Positions 14,247-19,108 of a DNA stretch of 19,108 nucleotides are shown in pieces. The stretch is from an uncultured Eubacteriales bacterium (lineage in GTDB: Bacteria; Bacillota; Clostridia; Christensenellales; Aristaeellaceae). The notes under the pieces are model-generated. The model ran no database searches, was not told the origin of the DNA, and saw only the letters and a list, made by a program, of their open reading frames with translations. The position numbers were made by a program, and so were the translations under genes. The stretch spans positions 1-19,108 of the forward strand of contig URJB01000045.1 of the NCBI GenBank assembly GCA_900548145.1, written 5' to 3'. Position 1 is the first letter of the stretch, and each line of letters starts with the position of its first letter.

Positions 14247-17120
14247 TCACTCCCGCTCGTTCTTCCGTTTTTCCATCCGTTCCCGGTCTCTTTTCAAAAT
14301 CGGGGCCAGATATTGGCCGGTGTAGCTCTTTTTGCAGCGCACGACCTCCTCCGGGGTGCCGACGGCCACGATTTTTCCGCCGCCGTCGCCGCCCTCGGGG
14401 CCCAGATCGATCAGATAATCCGCCGTCTTGATGACGTCCAGATTGTGCTCGATGACCAGCACACTGTTGCCCGCCGCCACCAGCCGCTGCAAAACCCCGA
14501 TCAGCCGTTCCACATCCGCCACATGCAGGCCGGTGGTGGGTTCGTCCAGCAGATACAGCGTGCGGCCGGTGTCCCGGCGGCTCAGCTCGGTAGCCAGCTT
14601 GATGCGCTGAGCTTCGCCGCCGGACAGCTGGGTGCTGGGCTGGCCCAGCTTGATGTAGTTCAGACCCACATCATACAGGGTCTGCAGCTTGCGGCGGATG
14701 GGCTCGTGGGCGTCGAAGAACTCCAGCGCCTCCTCCACGGTCATCTCCAGCACCTCGTGGATGTTTTTGCCCTTGTAGCGCACGTCCAGCGTTTCACGGT
14801 TGTAGCGCGCGCCCTTGCAAACGTCGCAGGGCACGTAAATATCCGGCAGAAAGTGCATTTCGATCTTCAAAAGGCCGTCGCCGGAACAGGCCTCGCAGCG
14901 CCCGCCCTTCACATTGAAGGAAAAACGGTTCTCCTTGTAGCCCCGGGCCTTGGCTTCGGGGGTCATGGCGAAAATTTTTCGGATGAGGTCGAATACGCCG
15001 GTGTAGGTGGCCGGGTTGGAACGGGGGGTGCGGCCGATGGGGCTCTGGTCGATGCAGATGATCTTGTCCAGCTGCTCCACGCCCTCCATGGCGTCGAATT
15101 TGCCCGGATAGGTCTTGGCCCGGTTCAGCACCTTGGCCAGATGCTTGTAAAGAATTTCGTTGACCAGACTGGACTTGCCAGAGCCGCTGACGCCGGTGAC
15201 GCAGCAGAACACACCCAGCGGGAAGGAAACATCGATCTTCTTCAGATTGTTCTCCCGCGCGCCCCGCACAGTGAGCCAGCCCTTCGGCTCCCGGCGTTTT
15301 TCCGGCAGCGGGATGAACCGTCTGCCACTTAAATATTGCCCCGTCAGAGACTTGGGATTGTCCAGAATGTCCTGTACCGTGCCCTCCGCCACGATCTCGC
15401 CGCCGTGAACGCCCGCGCCGGGGCCCACATCGACGATCCAGTCGGCGGCGTACATGGTGTCCTCGTCGTGCTCCACCACGATCAGGGTGTTGCCCAGATC
15501 GCGCATCCGCTTGAGGGTGCTGAGCAGCTTGTCGTTGTCCCGCTGGTGCAGGCCGATGGAGGGCTCGTCCAGAATGTACAGTACGCCCATCAGGCTGGAA
15601 CCGATCTGGGTCGCCAGCCGAATGCGCTGGGCCTCGCCGCCGGACAGGGTGGCCGCCGCCCGGGACAGGGTCAGGTAGCTCAGACCCACGCTGTCCAGAA
15701 AGCCCAGCCGCGCGTCGATCTCCTTCAAAATCTGGGCGGCGATCATGCGTTCCTTCTCCGTCAGCTCCAGCGCGCGGAAAAACGCCCGGGCCTTGGTGAC
15801 GCTCAACTGGCACACCCTGGAAATGTTCAGCCCGCCCACCGTGACGGCCAACACTTCCGGGCGAAGCCGCTGGCCATGGCAGGCCCGGCACTCGTCCTCC
15901 ACCATATACTCTTCGTAGCCCGCCTTCATGGCGTCGCTGGTGGTCTCCCGGTAGCGGCGTTCCAGCGTAGGGATCACGCCCTCGAAGGTAGTGTTGTACC
16001 GGCCCGCGCCGTTGGCGCCCTCGTATTCGATAGTGATCTTGTCCGGCGAACCGTACAGGATCACGTCCATCACGTCCTTGGGCAGATCACGAACCGGCGT
16101 GTCCAGACTGAAATGGTATTTTCTGGCCAGCGCTTCAAAGTAGGTGTGGGCCATGCTGCCCTGATCCTGCACGTTCCATGCCATGGCCTGCAGCGCGCCC
16201 TGATGGAAGCTCAGGCTCTGGTCGGGGATAATGCTCTCCAGCGTGATATGCATCACTGTGCCCAGACCGCCGCACTGGGGGCACGCGCCGAAGGGGCTGT
16301 TGAAGCTGAACATCCGGGGAGCCAGTTCTTCGATAGATACGCCGCAGTCCGGGCAGGCGTAGTTCTGGGAAAACAGCATCGTCCCCTTGTCGAACAGGTC
16401 TACCAGCACCAGCCCCTCCGCCTCCCTGGCGGCGGTTTCCAGACTGTCCGCCAGCCGGGTGCGGAACTCGTCGGAGTTGCGGACGATCAGCCGGTCGACC
16501 ACGATCTCAATGGTGTGCTTCTTCTTTTTATCCAGCGCCGGCAGGTCGTCCAGCTCATAGAGCTCGCCGTCGATCTTCACGCGGACGTAGCCGTGCTTCT
16601 GGGCCGCTTCCAGAATTTTGGCGTGTTCGCCCTTGCGTTCCCGCACCACGGGGGCCAGCACCTGCATCTTCTGTCCTTCGGGCAGGGTCATCACCTGATC
16701 CACCATCTGGTCGATGGTCTGCTGCTTGATCTCCCGGCCGCACTTGGGGCAATGGGGAATACCGATGCGGGCATACAGAAGGCGCAGGTAGTCGTAAATT
16801 TCCGTCACCGTGCCCACGGTGGAGCGAGGGTTGCGGGCCGTGGTTTTCTGGTCGATGGAGATAGCCGGGGACAAGCCGTCGATGGAGTCGATATCCGGCT
16901 TTTCCATCTGGCCCAGAAACATCCGGGCGTAGGAGCTCAGGCTTTCCACATAGCGCCGCTGGCCCTCGGCGTAAATGGTGTCGAAGGCAAGGCTGGTTTT
17001 GCCCGAGCCGCTCAGGCCGGTGAACACCACCAGCTTGTTGCGGGGGATCTCCAGCGTCACATTTTTCAGGTTATGCTCTCGGGCTCCCCGCACAATCAGT
17101 TTATCCTGCAAAATAGCCAC
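14247..17120 (-). CDS. uvrA: Excinuclease ABC subunit A
   Basis: UvrA is the damage-recognition ATPase of nucleotide excision repair and works with UvrB and UvrC. It has two ABC ATPase modules: Walker A GLSGSGKT at residues 35-42 and GVSGSGKSS in the second half, with both signatures as LSGGEAQRI. Zinc-binding cysteines are visible in HCPKCGRE, YACPDCG with ACPQCGG, and CEACSGDG with PCDVCKG. The 957 residues equal the B. subtilis length. The frame stays open to 18146, antisense to another gene, but the protein begins at the GTG at 17120 (AAGGA 9 nt upstream) or the TTG at 17111 (GAGGTG 6 nt upstream), both giving a normal QDKLIVRGAREHNLKN start. No uvrB is adjacent. A LexA-like palindrome lies in the leader. 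No clear terminator is seen downstream. Confidence 0.97.
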   Translation of the reverse strand: MAILQDKLIVRGAREHNLKNVTLEIPRNKLVVFTGLSGSGKTSLAFDTIYAEGQRRYVESLSSYARMFLGQMEKPDIDSIDGLSPAISIDQKTTARNPRSTVGTVTEIYDYLRLLYARIGIPHCPKCGREIKQQTIDQMVDQVMTLPEGQKMQVLAPVVRERKGEHAKILEAAQKHGYVRVKIDGELYELDDLPALDKKKKHTIEIVVDRLIVRNSDEFRTRLADSLETAAREAEGLVLVDLFDKGTMLFSQNYACPDCGVSIEELAPRMFSFNSPFGACPQCGGLGTVMHITLESIIPDQSLSFHQGALQAMAWNVQDQGSMAHTYFEALARKYHFSLDTPVRDLPKDVMDVILYGSPDKITIEYEGANGAGRYNTTFEGVIPTLERRYRETTSDAMKAGYEEYMVEDECRACHGQRLRPEVLAVTVGGLNISRVCQLSVTKARAFFRALELTEKERMIAAQILKEIDARLGFLDSVGLSYLTLSRAAATLSGGEAQRIRLATQIGSSLMGVLYILDEPSIGLHQRDNDKLLSTLKRMRDLGNTLIVVEHDEDTMYAADWIVDVGPGAGVHGGEIVAEGTVQDILDNPKSLTGQYLSGRRFIPLPEKRREPKGWLTVRGARENNLKKIDVSFPLGVFCCVTGVSGSGKSSLVNEILYKHLAKVLNRAKTYPGKFDAMEGVEQLDKIICIDQSPIGRTPRSNPATYTGVFDLIRKIFAMTPEAKARGYKENRFSFNVKGGRCEACSGDGLLKIEMHFLPDIYVPCDVCKGARYNRETLDVRYKGKNIHEVLEMTVEEALEFFDAHEPIRRKLQTLYDVGLNYIKLGQPSTQLSGGEAQRIKLATELSRRDTGRTLYLLDEPTTGLHVADVERLIGVLQRLVAAGNSVLVIEHNLDVIKTADYLIDLGPEGGDGGGKIVAVGTPEEVVRCKKSYTGQYLAPILKRDRERMEKRKNERE

Positions 17121-17152
17121 CTCGTCTGTTCCTTCGGAATCCTGTTTCAAAC

Positions 17153-17168
17153 GCGAAAGAATGTTCGC
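17153..17168. promoter_or_regulatory. Candidate LexA (SOS) operator in the uvrA leader
   Basis: On the minus strand GCGAA-CATTCT-TTCGC is a perfect 5-bp inverted repeat. It matches the Gram-positive LexA core CGAAC-N4-GTTCG in nine of ten defined bases. It begins at the predicted uvrA transcription start, a usual place for a LexA site, and uvrA is a classical SOS gene. Confidence 0.5.
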
Positions 17169-17175
17169 ATCAGGT

Positions 17176-17204
17176 ATTCTACCATAGGGTTTTTGATCCC
17201 GCAA
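17176..17204 (-). promoter_or_regulatory. Promoter of uvrA
   Basis: The extended -10 TGG-TAGAAT (17184-17176) lies 17 nt from TTGCGG (17204-17199). The start would be near 17169, about 50 nt before the GTG. Confidence 0.6.
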
Positions 17205-17236
17205 GAAGTTTCCGGTTTTCAAGAGATGGTTTTTTC

Positions 17237-17245
17237 TGCTATAAT
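17237..17245 (+). promoter_or_regulatory. Promoter of the membrane acyltransferase-like gene
   Basis: TGCTATAAT combines the extended TGN with a perfect -10. The -35 region (TTTCAA, 17 nt upstream) is poor. The predicted leader is about 58 nt. It is divergent from the uvrA promoter, with about 50 nt between the two -10 boxes. Confidence 0.65.
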
Positions 17246-17309
17246 GAACGCCCGGGCTTCCCTTTTTTCCGGGAGCCCCGATTCCCCTGCACAGAAAGGA
17301 AGCAGCGCC

Positions 17310-18368
17310 ATGCGAGACCGTTCCGTAGACCTCCAGCGAGGCATTCTGGTCGTCCTGATGCTCTACGCCCACCTTCTTCAGTTTTTCGGCGACCTCCAGC
17401 GGTTTCCGTCGATTCATTTCTGGGTGATGGGAATCAGCCTGCTGGCCTTTCCCGCCTTCGTCTTCTGCTTCGGCAGGACGGCGGCGCTGGCCTATCTGAA
17501 AAAGCCCTTCCGGCAGGCGCTGCCCCGCATGGGGCGCACCTTCGGGCGTTGTCTGGCTGCGTTTTACGTGTCCGGCGCGGCCTTCCGGGTCCTGCGGGAG
17601 CATCGGCCGCTGGAGGCCGAAACGCTCCGGGGCATTCTCCTGCTCAGCGATATTCCCGGCTGGTCGGAATTTCTGATCGCCTTCGCCCTGCTGATGCTGT
17701 CGGCCATCCTCCTGTTTCCCCTGCTGCGGCAGCTCGCCCGGCGGCGCTGGCTCTGGCTGCCGCTGAGTCTGCCCTGTGCGCTGTGCTGCTTTCTTCCCTA
17801 TGACCGCGTCACGCTTCCCCAGCTGGCCCTGCTGATAGGCGGCAAAAATCTGGTGACCTACCCGATCGTGCAATACTTTCCTTTCTTTCTGGCGGGCGTG
17901 GCCTATGCGGACGCGAGCTTTCGTGAACGGCTGGGCATGGGCGGCGCGGCGCTGGCCTTCAGCGCCGCAGGCCTCGTCCGCTATGTCCGCCACGGCCTGC
18001 CGGAGCGGTTTCCGCCCCACTGGGCGTGGATTGTCCTGCCCTGCTTCGCCATCGCCCTGCTGACGGCGCTTTGCCACGGTCTGTGCCGTCTGCCCGGCGA
18101 AAAATACTGGCTGCCCGTGGAATGGCTGCGGCGGATGCTTTCCCATTTCGGCGGTGCGTCGCTATACTATCTGGCAGGCAGCAATCTGGTGCTATTCACG
18201 CTGGCAGGAAGTGAGATTGCTCCCGTTTCCGGGCGTTTCTGGCCGTGGAATCAGTCGGTCCAGTCCCCTGTCGGGGCGGTCAGCTGGCTGATCGTGCTGC
18301 TGGCGCTTCTCTGGTTCGTCACCCGTCTGGCCGGGCGCAGCTTTGCCGCCGAAGTGCGCAAACGATAA
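17310..18368 (+). CDS. Multi-pass membrane protein, acyltransferase-like
   Basis: A 352-residue protein with about ten hydrophobic segments. The N-terminus, SVDLQRGILVVLMLYAHLLQ (D7, R10, H21), resembles the start of the acyltransferase-3 and DUF1624 (heparan-alpha-glucosaminide N-acetyltransferase) families, where an Asp-x-x-Arg-Gly motif opens the first helix and a His ends it. I see no further diagnostic motif, so the exact family is open. A role in O- or N-acetylation of a cell-surface glycan is possible. The frame is open upstream across uvrA; the ATG at 17310 is chosen for its AAAGGA site 9 nt upstream and because it begins at the family's N-terminus. It is followed, after a promoter and hairpin, by hisH on the same strand. 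Confidence 0.72.
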   Translation: MRDRSVDLQRGILVVLMLYAHLLQFFGDLQRFPSIHFWVMGISLLAFPAFVFCFGRTAALAYLKKPFRQALPRMGRTFGRCLAAFYVSGAAFRVLREHRPLEAETLRGILLLSDIPGWSEFLIAFALLMLSAILLFPLLRQLARRRWLWLPLSLPCALCCFLPYDRVTLPQLALLIGGKNLVTYPIVQYFPFFLAGVAYADASFRERLGMGGAALAFSAAGLVRYVRHGLPERFPPHWAWIVLPCFAIALLTALCHGLCRLPGEKYWLPVEWLRRMLSHFGGASLYYLAGSNLVLFTLAGSEIAPVSGRFWPWNQSVQSPVGAVSWLIVLLALLWFVTRLAGRSFAAEVRKR

Positions 18369-18381
18369 GCCGTATTTCTAT

Positions 18382-18410
18382 TTGACAACCTTTTTCCATC
18401 ATGCTATCCT
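18382..18410 (+). promoter_or_regulatory. Consensus promoter of hisH
   Basis: A perfect -35 TTGACA (18382-18387), a 17-nt spacer ending in the extended TGC, and the -10 TATCCT (18405-18410). It begins 13 nt after the stop of the upstream gene. The start would be near 18416, within the 5' arm of the following hairpin. Confidence 0.75.
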
Positions 18411-18413
18411 TTC

Positions 18414-18437
18414 AGCGCGGCAGTGTTTTGCCGCGCT
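18414..18437 (+). terminator. Hairpin between the acyltransferase-like gene and hisH
   Basis: A perfect 9-bp stem, AGCGCGGCA with TGCCGCGCT, has a 6-nt loop and is followed after four bases by ATTTTT. It could end the upstream transcript. For transcripts from the hisH promoter it would lie at the extreme 5' end and could act as an RNA-stabilising stem. Confidence 0.6.
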
Positions 18438-18460
18438 GCTATTTTTAGGAAGAAGGGCGG

Positions 18461-19078
18461 ATGCGCATGATCGGCGTTCTGGATTACGGCATCGGAAACA
18501 TCGGTTCCATCCTGAACATGCTCAAAAAGGTGGGAGTGAAAGCCCAACCTGTCACCACGGGTGAAGCGTTATCCACCTGCGACCGGCTGATTCTACCGGG
18601 GGTCGGGGCGTTCGATCAGGGCATGGCGCTTCTGAACCAGAGTGGGATGCGGGGCGCGTTGGACGAAGCCGTGGCTTCCGGCAAGCCGGTTTTGGGCATT
18701 TGTCTCGGGATGCAGATGCTGGGGCTTCGCAGCGAGGAAGGCGTATCGGACGGCCTTGGCTACATTCCCTTTTCCATGCGGCGTTTCCATCTGGAGGATC
18801 ATCCGGAGCTGAAGGTGCCGCACATGGGCTGGGACCGCGTTGAGATCATGCAGCCGGAAGCGTCTCTGGTTCAGGGCTTAGAGCAGCCCTCCCGTTTTTA
18901 TTTTGTCCACAGTTACTATGCGGTCTGCGAGGACGAGCGCGACGTTCTGATGGGATGCGACTACGGCGTTCATTTTGCTGCGGCCGTCCACCGTGGCAAC
19001 GTCTGGGGCGTTCAATTCCACCCGGAGAAAAGTCACCGTTTCGGTCTCCAACTCCTAACCTCCTTCAGCAGGGGGTGA
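18461..19078 (+). CDS. hisH: HisH-type glutamine amidotransferase (imidazole glycerol phosphate synthase subunit)
   Basis: A 205-residue class I glutaminase that normally passes ammonia to HisF for imidazole ring closure. The oxyanion region PGVGAF (46-51), the nucleophile C81 (GICLGMQ) and H187/E189 (VQFHPEKSH) are intact. The blocks KVPHMGWDRV and FYFVHSYYAVC resemble both histidine-pathway HisH and the variants that serve N-acetyl-sugar amidation in surface glycan clusters. No other his gene is in the window, so which pathway it serves is open. Two ATGs are possible, 18461 (AGGAAG 8 nt upstream) and 18467 (AAGGG 9 nt upstream, protein starting MIGVLDYGIGN). The last three residues and the TGA stop come from a palindromic repeat module, so the C-terminus (LLTSFSRG) may not be ancestral. 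Confidence 0.92.
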   Translation: MRMIGVLDYGIGNIGSILNMLKKVGVKAQPVTTGEALSTCDRLILPGVGAFDQGMALLNQSGMRGALDEAVASGKPVLGICLGMQMLGLRSEEGVSDGLGYIPFSMRRFHLEDHPELKVPHMGWDRVEIMQPEASLVQGLEQPSRFYFVHSYYAVCEDERDVLMGCDYGVHFAAAVHRGNVWGVQFHPEKSHRFGLQLLTSFSRG

Positions 19079-19108
19079 CCCCCTGCACCCCGGACTGCGC
19101 GCCATAGG
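19068..19108 (+). repeat. Palindromic two-stem module, copy M6 (cut by the window end)
   Basis: Stem 1 is GCAGGGGG (19068-19075) with CCCCCTGC (19079-19086); its 3-nt loop is exactly the TGA stop codon of hisH. The linker ACCCCGGA and the first half of stem 2 (CTGCGCGC) follow, and the window ends before the second half can be seen. Confidence 0.85.

Noticed and set aside
15336..17309. Long plus-strand open frame antisense to uvrA, fused in frame to the acyltransferase-like gene
   Set aside because: It is His/Gln/Gly-rich translation opposite a clearly conserved uvrA; the real plus-strand gene starts at 17310 with its own ribosome binding site and promoter.
17121..18146. N-terminal extension of the uvrA frame of 342 residues
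   Set aside because: The extension is antisense to the acyltransferase-like gene and unlike any UvrA; promoter and ribosome binding sites lie just before 17120.

Overview
The window looks like a chromosomal stretch of a GC-rich, low-copy-repeat-bearing member of the Clostridia (Bacillota). The gene pairs aminopeptidase P plus efp, and rsmG plus a Noc/ParB-like gene, the BMP-type nucleoside ABC transporter, the strong AGGAGG-type ribosome binding sites and the DtxR/MntR-like regulator all fit that group. The exact family (for example Oscillospirales or Christensenellales) cannot be settled from this sequence. No phage, insertion sequence, tRNA, rRNA or CRISPR array was seen.

Layout. (1) 1-2358, minus strand: aminopeptidase P (TTG start) -> elongation factor P -> a small acidic zinc-ribbon protein, ending in a palindromic repeat module. 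(2) 2440-6348, minus strand: radC -> YdcF-like membrane protein -> rsmG -> a degenerate ParB/Noc-like protein, the first three overlapping by 4 nt, followed by a LUD-domain gene with its own promoter and a perfect-stem terminator. (3) 6388-8258: a divergent promoter region, then on the plus strand a DtxR-family metalloregulator and a MATE exporter in one short operon. (4) 8354-8851: a small secreted protein of unknown function, convergent with the next operon across a shared terminator. (5) 14076 down to 8906, minus strand: a BMP-family binding protein, a double ATPase and two permeases, i.e. a nucleoside-type uptake system. The binding-protein gene is separated from the ATPase gene by 569 nt packed with palindromic repeats. 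(6) 17120 down to 14247, minus strand: uvrA, with a LexA-like palindrome in its leader. (7) 17310-19078, plus strand: a multi-pass membrane acyltransferase-like protein and hisH, the latter with its own consensus promoter and a 5' hairpin.

The most unusual content is a family of two-stem palindromic modules (six copies here, one cut by the window end). The layout is stem 1, then ACCC plus four bases, then a CYGCGC stem. Three copies begin at or inside the stop codon of the preceding gene; in hisH the TGA stop is exactly the hairpin loop. The other three lie, with one of the gene-end copies, in two convergent arrays inside the transporter operon, linked by a 34-nt unit that recurs inverted with one mismatch. 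Other points worth attention are the ParB-like protein without recognisable CTP-binding motifs, the DtxR-like protein whose metal ligands mix the manganese and iron patterns, and the prevalence of extended -10 promoters.
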